Positions 23,965-35,437 of a stretch of DNA of 64,000 nucleotides are shown here, one piece after another (position 1 is the first letter of the stretch; every line of letters begins with the position of its first letter). Below the pieces are notes generated by a model. That model was not told the origin of the DNA and did not search any database. It saw nothing but the letters and a program-made list of their open reading frames with translations. Source of the stretch: Aphrophora alni (lineage: Eukaryota; Arthropoda; Insecta; Hemiptera; Aphrophoridae); assembly GCA_963513935.1 (NCBI GenBank), contig OY740765.1:117743362-117807361 (forward strand), read 5' to 3'. The position numbers and the translations under genes were made by a program.

Positions 23965-24755
23965 TAGCGATGTTGATACTCGGGTGAAATGGATAATCGC
24001 ATTACTCGGTTTCAAATGATTTCAATACTCGTATTATTATTTCGAAATTGAGTACCTGCGCAGAATGATTTTGTGCATCGGATTCGAACTCAGCTTTACC
24101 AATCAGATCGTTTTAGATAAAACTACACTTTTGCGTTCTATCTATTAGACTGATCCACTAAGTATTTATTTTTTTAAACAAAATGTGATTGACACTTGTA
24201 ATACGTAATTAAATGTTTTCCTGCCTCGACACAAATTCAGTAATTTAACGTTAGTACAATTATTACCAACATTAATAATTTAGTTGTTATTTTAAATAAG
24301 TTAATTTACTATATTTTTTATAAATATGGTAACCTATTAATATTTATTTAAATATAAATAATAACAATTAAACAATAATTTAATTTACTCTTTGTTAATG
24401 TGAAAATAAATGAATATTATTATTTTAAATTGAATTTGTTAACCAATCTAAATCATTTAAACTCAAAATCGTAATGTTTAGTTAATGTGTAGTGAAAAGT
24501 CAGCTTAGAAACTAATATAACCAAAGTAGAAACACCGAGCATTTTGTTTGGAATTGACACAACACTAATGAATATCGTTGTCCGAGGATTTTATTTCGAA
24601 TTCATACTCGCACATTACCTCCTCCTTGTTCCTAGTTACGAGGATTTCGTCCGAATATTTTAATATGAAACTAAGGATTTTAATACCCGGAATGCTTCCG
24701 AGGATTTTGATACTCGGACTCACCAAGTATTTTAATTCGAACTCGCACATCACTA
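23965..24755. mobile_element. hAT-type MITE, copy B
   Basis: 791 bp, with the same ends as copy A (TAGCGATGTTGATACTCG ... CACATCACTA). A perfect 8-bp duplication, GCCCGTTT, stands at 23957-23964 and 24756-24763. The interior is clearly homologous to copy A but diverged, with small indels and fewer of the CCGAGGATACTCGC repeats. It interrupts the last codons of the Tigger ORF. Confidence 0.9.
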
Positions 24756-24763
24756 GCCCGTTT

Positions 24764-24851
24764 CAAAGACATGATTAGTTTTGCCGCGGACCTGCAACTT
24801 AACCTACGTTCATACCCTAGACAGCTGTTTCCGTGCTTTTATGAAATGTAG
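24764..24851 (+). pseudogene. Tigger transposase, last codons (segment 5)
   Basis: After hAT copy B the frame resumes (RFKDMISFAADLQLNLRSYP ...) and ends at TAG 24849-24851. Segments 3, 4 and 5 therefore form one open C-terminal frame once the LTR element and the hAT MITE are discounted. Confidence 0.75.
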
Positions 24852-24863
24852 GGGGGGGGTGGT

Positions 24864-24892
24864 CCAGTTGCCCCAAAATTGTGGGGCAACTG
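24864..24892. repeat. Subterminal palindrome of the Tigger element
   Basis: CCAGTTGCCCCA and its complement TGGGGCAACTGG face each other across a few bases. The words are variants of the terminal motif and may be transposase-binding sites. Confidence 0.75.
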
Positions 24893-25078
24893 GGCCCTCA
24901 TGGTAAGAAAAATGGAAAAAAAAATTATATAAAATATGAAACTGCTAAAATGTGCCATAAATAATATATCATACGTTAGAGTACATCACAATAAATAACT
25001 ACATACAGTTCTTATAAATGTAGGTCACTATTTACTTTGTTAATGATTTCTTGAAGTCAAAAATCTTGAGTCACGATG

Positions 25079-25110
25079 TAAAATCATGACCCAGTTACCC
25101 CACTGCACCT
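25079..25110 (-). repeat. Right terminal inverted repeat of the Tigger element
   Basis: Ends CCAGTTACCCCACTGCACCT, the exact complement of the left end, followed by TA. Confidence 0.9.
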
Positions 25111-25429
25111 TACTCCATGAATTTCATGTTTCATAGTTTAAGGGTTATCAATATTAAACGTTATATTAATATTTACAATTATAAACGTTCTCTGCAGGGC
25201 TGAGTGAATAATGAATATTAATTAGTTATTGTGATGTAAAGTAAGCCCAGATGTATTAAAAATTACTTATCCGGTACAGGGTGTTTTAAAAAGCAAAAAG
25301 TCTTCATATTCATAATTACAGTACACAAATTATTAGAATATCAATTATACCAACATCACAATTGAAAGTCTAGGACATAGAGTATAATGAAAGTGTAATT
25401 TCATATATAGGATGTTCCCAAATTTAAGA

Positions 25430-25664
25430 AAATAGAATTTACGCAGATGAGACAGGCATAAATTGGCATTCATTACCTAGAAAATCTCTTGCATCCCGTT
25501 ATGAAACTTGAGCTCCTGGATACAAAGTAAACAAAGACAGAGTAATTGCAATGGTTTGTTCTAATGCAAGCAGTACTCACTCTCTTCCCTTGTTAAAAGG
25601 CAAACACCTAGATATTTAAAAAATGTTACAAGCCTTCCTGCCATTTATAGTATACAGTAGATGC
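25430..25664 (+). pseudogene. Second Tigger/jerky transposase relic, DDE part 1
   Basis: Reads YADETGINWHSLPRKSLASR with the first catalytic Asp, then APGYKVNKDRV and VCSNASSTHSLPLL. This is the first half of a DDE_1 domain from a Tigger/jerky branch different from the element at 8721. One TGA interrupts it. The frame is then split by a pogo MITE at 25665 and continues at 26645. No N-terminal helix-turn-helix is seen upstream. Confidence 0.75.
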
Positions 25665-26644
25665 CCTCTAGTTCGGCTTCTGTTGGATCGGCCGCTGGAT
25701 GGTTCGGCCGGTCCTAGGAGGGTGAGTCATATCCGTCACATCGCTTTGAATGTCACGTCACGTTTATCTTTTATCTTGAATGTTTAGTCTACTCCGGCCA
25801 TAGAAGTACTGTACAGTAAACTATTTACTGTATGTCATTTTAGTTTATGGACGAGCTTGTAATTGGTCGATCGCACTTAACCTGTGACAAACGGTTTGGT
25901 TATATATAGTACGTACTGTACAGTGAGATTGATTGATCTGTAATTTTTTTTGATCTGTGTGTGAATGATTTTTGCTGTTTAGTATGTAGGACTGTTTTCG
26001 GGAGTGAACGTTGTGAGTAAGTGTAAGTTGTACATATGCGAGGTAGCTTTGAGAAAAATGTTTTCTAAAATGAGTGAAAAACGTAAACATACGTTTGTGA
26101 CAATGGAACAAAAACTCAGTATCCTAGAGTGTCTAGATAAAGTTGAATCGGTCCAAAGCCGCTACAGCAGTTGTTGACGTGATGTTTATGAGAAAATGAC
26201 TTTCAAAAAACTCTTAATCAGAAAAAGTAAAAGAAAATAACGGATTTCTTTTAATTTTTATAGGTTATAAGTCAAGTAATACGTGTTGTACAGTAATTTC
26301 CTCAAATACATTTCTGGTTTGTTTTTACAGTACGTACTGTAATGTGTTTTTCTGTTCAGTTTTATCCTTAGTATGGTATCGGTATTTACTTTTTAATATG
26401 TGTTGCAAAAATGTATCTATGAGTGGCACAACATGACAATTCAACCAAGAGACGTCAAAATCTTCTCTTTGGTAAGTACATAATGTTGTAAAAATGTTTA
26501 AACGTCTTTTGTTGATTTTTAAGCATAGGTAATGTATTTAATAGGGATATTTTAAATTTTTATAGTACATCTGGATAGACCGGCCATTTTGAAGTCCGGC
26601 CAGTTGTCCAGTCCCGAGGTGGCCGAACTAGAGGGAGTCTACTG
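25665..26644 (+). mobile_element. Pogo-type MITE, copy 1 (980 bp)
   Basis: Ends CAGTAGATGCCCTCTAGTTCGG and the complement CCGAACTAGAGGGAGTCTACTG, with TA on both sides (25663-25664 and 26645-26646). It retains the first and last parts of its own transposase and is a deletion derivative of an autonomous pogo/Tigger element. The inverted relative at 59417-60341 shares both ends and most of the interior. It is inserted inside another Tigger transposase relic. Confidence 0.9.
26058..26253 (+). pseudogene. Pogo transposase deletion relic (copy 1)
   Basis: ATG 26058 opens FSKMSEKRKHTFVTMEQKLS and ILECLDKVES, the start of a CENP-B/pogo helix-turn-helix. After an internal deletion it joins to the C-terminal end, reading NQKK, a stop, then KKITDFF before TAA. 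The catalytic domain is absent. The ending ITDFF after a glutamine/lysine stretch has the shape of a PCNA-interacting motif; in this copy the key Gln codon of that motif is TAA. Confidence 0.7.
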
Positions 26645-27445
26645 TACAAAAGAGCTTATGGATGACACCCAATATTTTACTTGATTGGTATATAAACATA
26701 TTTATTCCAGAATTCCAAAAATACAGAGAGCAAGAAGGAAAAAAATGTAAAAGTGTTGTTATTTATTGAAAACGCGTCCACACATCCAATGTTGTTGATA
26801 GATTGAATGACGTTCATGAAAACTTCACTGTAATGTTCCTTCCACAAATGTAACAGCTCTCCTCCAGCCAATTCATCAAGATGTAGTCAAAACATAAAAA
26901 TGTACAGGAAAGAAGTGCTTCAGCGGCAAATTCTAGCAAAAAGAGGAGGGAATTGTGATCAAGATCACAAAAAACTTAAATTTTTAAGGCTGTTTTTATA
27001 TGGTGGTGGAATCTTTCAGCCAGCTGACTCAAGAGAACTTTATGGAAGCTTTGATTAAACTTTGCCCTAAACCAGTTAGCATTGATGGAGGAAATACTTA
27101 AGAAGGGTCTGATGAGGGAATTATAGTCCAGGAAATTGTTGATCTTTTCCATAAAATTCTTGGGTTTGAGGAGTGTGACATGAATAATGCAACCGATTGA
27201 CTGAACAGCGACATTAATGAACAATGGTATCATCTGCGCAATAATGATAACATCATTTCCATATTTAGCAAAGGACAACCAATGTAAAAACAAATCAAAA
27301 GAAAGCATTGATGATGAACAAATCGTTTATCCTGGACCTTCCAATACCGATGCTTTCGATACCTTACTACAATTGATCCAGTTAAAAAAACTATGAGATT
27401 TGGCAGCCAAAAATTGGACATCAATGATAACACAGAAGAAAATTA
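26645..27445 (+). pseudogene. Second Tigger/jerky transposase relic, DDE part 2 and tail
   Basis: Continues after the pogo MITE with IFIPEFQKYREQEGKKCK, then FIENASTHP where the family has IDNAPTHP, so the second catalytic Asp is Glu. FTVMFLP and LLQPIHQDV follow, where the family has QPMDQGV, so the third Asp is His. The tail (KITKNL, FYMVVESFS, NATD, SDINEQWYHLRNNDNIISIF) is typical of jerky/Tigger C-termini. Many stops and shifts make it inactive. Counter-strand frames at 26677-27433 are shadows. Confidence 0.7.
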
Positions 27446-27462
27446 ATAATTTTAACCATTAA

Positions 27463-28614
27463 CACGTTAAGTGCCATGGGGGCCGATCAGTACGACAGCA
27501 AGCTCATAGTTAAAGTGGCGTGTCGGCCGATCGGAACGACACTGCCATTAATGCAAGATTTTATTTTAGAGTCTTTTACAGTAAGTGTTGCAACCTAGCG
27601 GAAAACACATACACTAATTGAAATGTAGAAGATTGTAGCTAATAGCCATAGATATTTCATTTTATTATCTTTAAATAGTGTTGCGTAACAACCAAATAAA
27701 ATACCTCAACAATATGTTAATTTCGTCGTACCGATTGGTACGGCAGCGAAATTTTCAGTTGGAATTATGGATTAATGTATTAAAACAAGTAATATACAGT
27801 TTGAACATTCTACAGTTGTTATATTTTTTTTTTAAATAAACGTATAAAAGTTAACTATTACGGTAAGCAAAACAATAAATTTTGCATATTTTTGTATAAA
27901 TCATTGAACAATTACAAAATTGGAAATCAATTTTTAAAACTGTTTAACAATGTTATTTATTTACAATTAAGTTTTTTAAAATAATTTTTTCATATTACTA
28001 CTGTCTAAACTGTAAGATGAAAGCAAAATGAAAGCATTTAAAATCTGTTATTGACAAGTATTGGTGTGGCGGTCGTGGTCCTACATTATTTTTGTAAGTG
28101 AGCCAAGCATTTACAATGCAGGTACCAAATAGTAAATGTTCTGCAACATTATGATACCATCTTAGTGTCTTTCGTACTTCTGAGTTGTACGGCGACATTT
28201 GATCATCAACATCGATGCCAGATTTTTGCTCATTGTACTCTGTTATTGCAAGAGGCTTGAAAATGACATTTCCTCTTCGATCCTTTCCAGTTTGAACCAT
28301 GTCGATTTGATGTTTACATGCAGTTACTCAACACGTTTCCCACCACTGAGTCATGTGTTACCAACGTCACAGACCAAAATTATCATAGGAAATCAATCAT
28401 AAGTGCGGTCGGCCAACCGGGCGACACGTCAAATTCCAAACAAAATATGGTATTCAAAATGACATGCCGGGCCGATCATTTTTTTGAATGTTTTGTAAAA
28501 CAATTCTCAAAAAATCAGTTCTCCATATAACCATAAGACCACATATATACAGGTTATGTTATTAAAATTGTTTATTTAAGTTAGCACTGTATGATAAAAG
28601 TGGCACTTAATGTG
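27463..28614 (-). mobile_element. piggyBac-type deletion derivative (1.15 kb)
   Basis: TTAA at 27459-27462 and 28615-28618. Inverted ends are CACGTTAAGTGCCA and, from the right, CACATTAAGTGCCA. Subterminal words around GGCCGATCNGNACGAC and variants recur at both ends (about 27481, 27531, 27725, 28407, 28468) and look like binding-site arrays. Only the C-terminal part of a transposase remains, on the minus strand. Confidence 0.85.
27998..28300 (-). pseudogene. piggyBac transposase C-terminal fragment
   Basis: Reads KPLAITEYNEQKSGIDVDDQ, where the GxDxxDQM motif carries the last catalytic acidic residues. It continues with YNSEVRKTLRWYHNVAEHLL and NAWLTYKNN. This matches the C-terminal third of DDE_Tnp_1_7 transposases. 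The N-terminal two thirds are deleted and the frame runs out near 27998 without a clear cysteine-rich domain. Confidence 0.8.
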
Positions 28615-28618
28615 TTAA

Positions 28619-29061
28619 CTACTTTACTTATTGAACTGTATCATAATTTTCTATTGTGATATCAAAAGTTAATGTAGCCATTTAGTAATTTAGATTTAAA
28701 AACTGTTTTAGGTACTGTATGTCTTTCTTATTTTTCATTTACAATACAGTATTCATATTTTTTATACATGTAACGTGACGTGGGTAGATGCATTGGGTGT
28801 TATTTTGTAATGTGAAGCGATACAAATAAAAAGTTATTTTACCATTTAGTATTATAATTTTTACTTACTTGGTTTTTTCCTTCATTTCTGTACTTCCCAG
28901 CCTCAAAATCTTCCAACGTATTTAGCTGAAAAATGTGTTCTTTAGCTATCTTTTAAAAAAATCATCTTACTTTTTTTTTTAATTACACAAACTTCATTCA
29001 AAATAAAATAAAATTTTAATTATATCAATCTTTAAACAATTCACAATGTTATAAACAAAAT
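28619..29061. other. No assignable gene
   Basis: AT-rich sequence between the piggyBac relic and the Penelope-like fragment. Confidence 0.5.
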
Positions 29062-29882
29062 CTTAAAATAAAGTTTCTTACCTTTGTTTCTGACCTCTTT
29101 TTTGTAATCATGATGCGTTTCGGGACTTTTATCCCATCTTCAGACACAGATATATTAATTTAAATTACTCATCTAAGGTCGTCAAACACTAAAATTATTC
29201 TTAAAACACACATATCACATTAAAAGACCGTTTTGGTGTACACCTTCTGGCTACCGGATGTCAACTGACCATCTGTTATCTCGCGCACTGTTCTTACCGC
29301 GGGCTTCTTGAATTCTTATCGCTGTGTTGTACAAGGTATTTGAGTCGAAGTTTAGTTGGTCGTTCAATAGTCGATGTTCGCCATTTGCATCTCTTGATTT
29401 GAACGCCTTATAAATCTCGTACTCCTTGACTGCATTCATATATCTACCTTTAGAACATATTTTGATTGCTTTCAGGTTATTTAGTAGGTCCGTGTATCCA
29501 TGATTCTCGTCTATTAGATGGCGTGCAAAATTCGATTTGTTAGCTGAAATTATTCTTTTTGGCAAGTGTTCTTTAAATCGAGTCTTAAATGCTTTCCCAG
29601 TTTGGTCTATGTATACCTTTTCACAATCATTACATGTCAATCTATACACGCCAGTTTGGTTTTCTAAGGGTCTTGGATTTTGGGGGTAAAGAAGTTCTTT
29701 TAATGTGATATGTGTGTTTTGTGTGTGTTTTATGAATAATTTTAGTGTTTGACGACCTCGGTCGAGTAATTTAAATTAATATATCTGTGTCTGAAGATGG
29801 GATAAAAGTCCCGAAACGTGTTACGATTACAAAAAAGAGGCTACTTGACAGAAACAAAGGTAAGAAACTTTATTTTAAAATA
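29062..29882 (-). mobile_element. Penelope-like element fragment in inverted arms
   Basis: Arms at about 29062-29200 and 29741-29882 are inverted copies. Each includes GTCTGAAGATGGGATAAAAG, then TCCCGAAACG, and the AACAAAGGTAAGAAACTTTA block. A (T)GAAGATGG...CGAAACG motif is characteristic of Penelope-like terminal repeats. Between the arms is the GIY-YIG endonuclease end of the ORF; the reverse transcriptase is absent, as in 5'-truncated copies. Confidence 0.8.
29251..29742 (-). pseudogene. Penelope-like GIY-YIG endonuclease domain
   Basis: The frame is open from about 29742 down to the stop at 29251. It reads LKELLYPQNPRPLENQTGVY then RLTCNDCEKVYIDQTGKAFK, so the GIY-YIG signature is present with Asp in place of the usual Gly (YIDQTG for YIGQTG). 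It continues with TRFKEHLPKRI, NFARHLIDENHGYTDL and KEYEIYKAF. The domain nicks target DNA for retrotransposition in this family. The upstream reverse transcriptase is missing, so the fragment alone could not move. Confidence 0.8.
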
Positions 29883-32800
29883 ATAGTGACCTGGATACTG
29901 AAAATGAATTCAAAATCTTAAACCTACTTTTTACATATCTTACATCTAACAATTTTGTATTACGCTTGTTTATCAATGACCACAGTACATAGACCTACTC
30001 ACAGTTTTGCCTAATTCACATCTCTATTATTCAGTCTATCATTTTTATAGATACATCAAAACACATAAAACTTCAATGTAATAGTTCAACACTTATTTCT
30101 TCCCTCAATATTTAAATACACCCTTGCTTCGAGGACAATAGTTTCTTACATCCGACACTCTTGCCGACATTGACTATATGATTCTGTTGAGTTGCCTTTT
30201 CTATTTTGGTTAGCTTCGGTTTATCGCAACTCCTGCTCCTAATATCGTTTGAATTTCTATGTCCTGAGCCAACCCGTTAACAGGAATGCAATCATGTCTT
30301 TTTATAGCACATCACACTATACTGAGTCTTAGTTTTTTCATGAAATCTTCCCGCTTACAATTATTAATTTATTTTCACTTTTTGTTTTCATCATTTTAAA
30401 GCAGCTCTATCCTTTAACCATTTTTAAAAATTCTAAGATTATTTTTTTAAACAATTGTTTTCTTATTTCCTAGATTAACCATTTATACTACATTTATTTA
30501 CATATTTAAAAGAGGCACAAATTTCTTTATTATTTTATTTTAAAAATTAACAACACAATATGTCAATTTATATTACATCACTTTATCATCATTTTAGTTT
30601 GATATTATGAATTTATACAATCACTTTTAATAGTTTATTATCAGAACAAATATTTTTTATTACGTCATTTTATTCATTAAAAAAAATAATAAAATTATTA
30701 CAAATCAAATTACATAACATATCAGTTATTAAAATCATTTTCATATTTAAAATTACAAATTATCATTGATAATATATAAAAAGAAATCAAAAATGTTGGG
30801 TAGTTGAACTTAAATCCAGTTCAACCCCCTTTTTATTTAGTATGATTGAAATAAATTACCCTATGCTATTTTCAATCTATTATTTACTAAAATAATTTGA
30901 AGCAGTTTTTTTTTATTTTATGGATTTCAGGTATTATCACTATACATTCAAAATATTTATGATCTTATCAATTTTTTCACTATCTTCATCATAATTTCAT
31001 TTTCAATACAAATCAATGTAATAATCATTAAATTAAATTATTGTTGAAGAACTATTATTCATTATTTTCATAGCATTATATCATCAAAGAATTATCACTT
31101 ATTTAATATATCGTCGAAGAGCTATTTCTCATCCATAAGACATTACATCAAAGAATTATTAACCATTCATTGAATTGTCGAAAAAATATTATTTATATAT
31201 TTATCAGATTGTCGAAGAAATTATTAACTATTTCATTACAGACCATCACTTAAAAAAATTACAACATTACATAAGATTTATTCAAATTTAAATCTTAATT
31301 ATTATTCTCGTAATTATCTCATCACCAAATCATCAAAATATTAAAGTATAAAGCTGAAATCCCTACCTAAATTATTTATCATTTCTAAAAAAAATTGTTA
31401 TCAACTTCATCATTCTTTTATAAAAAATCACAATGTAATTATTTTGTATATCTATTTATAAGTTTCATTACTATCATTATGCCTCTTTTTTAGAAAAAAA
31501 AAAATGTAATTTCATTGTATTATTATCATTTTATTGAATAAAGTCATGGTTAATCCTAACCCATCCATAAAACATTCTTTATTCAAAACTTATGTATTTA
31601 TTTATTCATTATACACTTTTATTGTCATATTATTATTATCATTTAAAATTCTGTAAAATCAATTTTGTAACTATCATTGTAATCCTTAAAAATTATAAAT
31701 ATACTTTTCATTTATCTTTTAATATTTGTCTCATTACTTTTAAAACCTATATAACCTAACCTATTCATCAAGATTTTTACTTATCCATTTATTAACATAA
31801 CATCCGTATTGAAATTTTAATTATCCTAAAATTAACTATTCTCACTCTTTTACAAAAAATAAAACTAAATATACATTAATTTATTTAAGTTTTAATATTG
31901 ATACATATATTTCATATTTTTGATGACAATGACACATAATATTTGTTATTTAACAAAGAGAACTATGTATGTATTTATGTTATGTAGGAATTGAAAAGTA
32001 GTTTGAAAACCTAAAGGGTACCTACTTTAAGTAAAAAAAAAAAATCCTACAAAAATCTATACATGTAGTTCTTAAACAATTCTTTATGATATTCAAGGTT
32101 TGAAATAATACTTATTCAAAATCAATTAATATTAGACTAACTCATTATCTAAGAATCTTCTCAGGAATAAAAGTATAGTATATATAAAATCTTAAAGAGA
32201 AAATTATTTCTCAGACTGTAATTTGTTAGAAGTATTTCTTTTTCAAACATCTATGAGTTTAATTGAACGTGAATATTCAGCATAGTCGCCAGGCCAAAAG
32301 CTGAGCTATAGACACCCAGTTGTCTGAATATTTGATCTATTGTAGCAGGATCATAGTGTTTTTTTATGGAATAAATGTGCATCAACCAGTCCCCTGCTAC
32401 TGATTGGTTTATTACTGTTATAAATATTGTTGCCTAGAGTACACACCATAAAATATGGAAGTAGACCAATATTGAGCTGTTGCTGATTTGTCCTCAGGGA
32501 ATAGGTCTATAGTTTAAAATACAAGTGGTAAGCTTGTACACTACTGACATTCTGTTTGGTATTGTGAATAGCTACACAGCTACAATAGCTCTTAGCCTGC
32601 CAAAGGTCCTATACATAAAATTGCAGTTTGCCATTTAGGGTACCATGCTATTCTTAAATATTTTCTAGATAAAAATGTTTTAAATTTAATATATATTGTG
32701 AATTTTTCTCAGGTTAATATGAAGAAATTTTATGAGCATTTTATTTTGTTCATTTTGAAAAAAAACAAAAAAAAAAAAAAAAAAACATATGTAAGCATTA

Positions 32801-33100
32801 AGGCTTGCTTTCTAGTCAGGTTATTTAATTTAAAATGATGTTATTAAAATATGTTTATTATGTCTATTACTCCAAAGCTAGCCATATTATTATGAAATGA
32901 ATTCTATGAATTACTTTTGTGTTTTGAATCGGAGTTTTTATTCTAAAAAGAATAAATATATTACCCTTTAAAAAAAAAACCGGTACAAAACATGAAATGG
33001 CTATAATTGTCTCCTAAGTAACATTATTTTGTTCTCCAAAACAACATTAAATGGACTTTTTATTCTTTCACTGTAATACGAATAGCCTGCTGGCTGAAAT
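29883..33100. other. AT-rich DNA without an assignable gene
   Basis: Degenerate repeats of ATCATCAAAGAATTATT / TCGTCGAAGARYTATT occur at about 31040-31215 with spacing near 35 bp. The stretch 32205-32700 is less repetitive and could be an untranslated region of an unseen gene, but no frame supports this. Poly-A runs occur at 32030 and 32765. Confidence 0.45.
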
Positions 33101-33331
33101 ATGAACAAAAGCTGCACTACTTCCTCTAGTGAAGCAATTTTTATAACAGATTCGGTACCTAATTGGTTGTGTTGTAGGAATTCAACGCTGCCATCAAAGC
33201 CGGTGCTGCTCTGTCATTTTAGCGCTCGCCGCTCTGTCACTTTGGAGTTCGCTGCTCGTATAGTATCAAGGTCTGCTTTGATAAAATGTTTGTTACTACC
33301 TATAATTTTGTTAAGCAAGTTATGTTGCTAG
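33101..33331. other. GC-richer island with unassigned frames
   Basis: This 230-bp stretch stands out from its AT-rich surroundings in base composition. The plus strand has a 76-codon frame. The minus strand also reads a coding-like segment (SNKHFIKADLDTIRAANSKV, then STGFDGSVEFLQHNQLGTES) with one stop. I cannot assign either to a family. It could be an exon or a retroelement scrap. Confidence 0.25.
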
Positions 33332-33479
33332 ATGCAGTAATGATCACAGATGGTTTAATAGTTGATGGTTATACATACAATAACAAATTATAACTTATTT
33401 GACCTGTAGACCACCCACTATATTTTATGATGCTGACTGATGTATTGTGAAAGTTACCATAGACTCAAACTCCAATCAT

Positions 33480-33900
33480 ATTTGTTTTATCAAAGGACAT
33501 GAAGTGAACAAGCCAGTCCGGATCAACAAAAAAGAAAGACAGAACTGAAGGATAAAGTAAGGCTAAACCCTTTACAAATTCCTAAACTTGAGTAGTGACC
33601 AACCTGAACAGTCAAATAAAATAAATAATACTATCCAAAACCAACCTAATTCAAGTACATATCTGGAATTTGAAGAAAAAGGGCCTAATACAAAAGATGA
33701 GATGTCAGAACAATGTTATGAAGAAAATACAGACAATACTAGTAAAGAAAAAAAATGATCTTTCTCACACATCAGAGGAAATCCATAATTCACATTCAAG
33801 TATGGAAAACAACCAAATATATAGAAATGCTGAGAACAATATGGAAGAAAATGAACCTCAGAAAAAATATGAAAACTCAGAAGACAGGACAGAGATGTAA
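33480..33900 (+). other. Hydrophilic frame, unassigned
   Basis: Two overlapping plus-strand frames rich in Asn, Glu, Lys and Ser (33590-33757 and 33670-33900) look like one disordered coding region broken by a shift. No domain is recognisable. It may be a relic of a gag-like or linker region. Confidence 0.25.
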
Positions 33901-35011
33901 ACCCACTAAATTAACCCAAATAACACAGTTTTGATGATTTTTTTGAAAAACATGTAAAAATTATTATAATAAAAAGGGGTTTTGAATTTTATTTATTTTT
34001 TGAAAAGAAAAAAAAAGTTACTTATTTTGTTTGTTTTTGGGTGCCAGACAACACTACGTTTGCCAAATTATACTAATTGAATTTTGAATCTTAACTGACT
34101 TTAAAATATGCTCAGGTTCGTAGATCCTTTTAAAAGTGTACTATAAATGGTAATTAAGGCATTAAATTAGAAATTCTTACTTGTTTTTCTGAAACTGAAC
34201 ATGTTTAGTAAGAACATTAAATTATACATGTACATAAATTTATCATCAAAAATTATCTTATGTTAAATTTTTAGATTTTAATCATATTATCATTGTCCTT
34301 TCAGACTAACCATTCTCTTAAAGAGACTTAAAATTTTAATAAATGACTCTATTTTTTATAGTTGCAACTCTCATTAAATCAATTACTATATAAGCACATT
34401 TTGTCTTATATGTTTCAAAATTATTTGAATTAATTTGTTTAAGTTAAAAATTTTCTATCTTTGAAATAGACGTCCTTCGTCTAAAACACATTAAAATTTA
34501 TTAATATGAAAGTATTAAAACATCTTAATACTTAAAATTCTACAATTGACATTTTTATATGAAAAGGAAGAAACAATATTGATTTTAATCTATTTACAAA
34601 GTTGTACTAGTATTGTCTTTTATACATGTTACCACATAGCGCGATTTCCAGTTCTTTGCCTCGTGATGTGATATCTCCAGGTTGATAAGAGAAGTCTGAC
34701 ATTTTGTATGCTAAGCTGAAGTTAATTGTCTCTGTTATGAATTCACGGTTTGTAGAATTCCGTGTATATTCTTTCTTTTTCTATCAAAACAAGGTTCATT
34801 TTAATGATAGTTCACTGTCTTTTTCACTAAAAACACCTTTCAAATAGTTCTTATGAGAAGAATACACTTAGGCCGTACCACGTAATAACAATGGATTGTC
34901 CGTTTTACTTTGTGAAAACTACTGTTCATGTTTATAGTATTAAACACTTACTTCTCGACACGGTACGTTGTTCTTAATTGTCTATACATATCAAATAACT
35001 AATTTACCAGT
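33901..35011. other. No assignable gene
   Basis: AT-rich, nothing supported. Confidence 0.5.
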
Positions 35012-35276
35012 CTCAATTTCAATTTAAAATTGTCTCTTTCACAAGTTACATTGTTCTATTAAAATATACACAACACTATTACATGTCTGACTCTCATGAA
35101 GACTGCCTAGGAACTCTATTTAGACTAACTTACAAATGTTTATTCTTTAATTAACACTTCTCAATTTCATTTTAAAAAGCGTCTCTTTCACAAACCACAT
35201 TGTTCTAGTAAAATTTACATATGACGATAACACGTCTAACTCTAACGAAAACTGATCAAGAACTCTTGGGGGAAGC
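35012..35276. repeat. Diverged tandem duplication of about 148 bp
   Basis: CTCAATTTCAWTTTAAAA, GTCTCTTTCACAA and ACATTGTTCTA recur in the same order at about 35012 and 35160, ending in AAGAACTC / AGGAACTC. Two clearly diverged copies. Confidence 0.7.
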
Positions 35277-35437
35277 CTGTCTACATGCTTGATGCTAACA
35301 CGGGGCTCACACACTTTTAATCACGGAAATATAATCTCTAACCCATTACGCTTGGTAACAAGCATTTTTCACTTTACATACACAAAACTTCATTCAAATA
35401 TTAATTCTATATTAAATCTAAACATTACTATCTTTAA

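Larger units (their letters stand above)
8721..25110 (+). mobile_element. Tigger/pogo DNA transposon expanded by nested insertions
   Basis: Terminal inverted repeats begin AGGTGCAGTGGGGTAACTGG at 8721 and end with the exact complement at 25110. TA flanks both sides (8719-8720 and 25111-25112). Its transposase pseudogene reads plus-strand in pieces (12456-12878, 14818-15881, 16417-16618, 23520-23964, 24764-24851), after a 5' leader and a likely intron (9784-12452). At least seven later insertions sit inside: hAT MITEs at 8844 and 23965, a long-inverted-repeat hAT at 9906, a Penelope-like foldback at 12019, nested piggyBac elements at 12883, a MITE at 15882 and an LTR element at 16619. Subtracting these leaves about 4 kb, the size expected for an autonomous Tigger-like element. 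Confidence 0.9.

Noticed and set aside
26976..27433. Minus-strand frames of 110 and 67 codons
   Set aside because: The plus strand carries a recognisable Tigger C-terminus here; the minus frames are shadows.
30400..31900. Inverted second copy of the LTR element interior
   Set aside because: Shared AT-rich words (GATGATT/AATCATC) but no extended match could be followed; similarity looks compositional.
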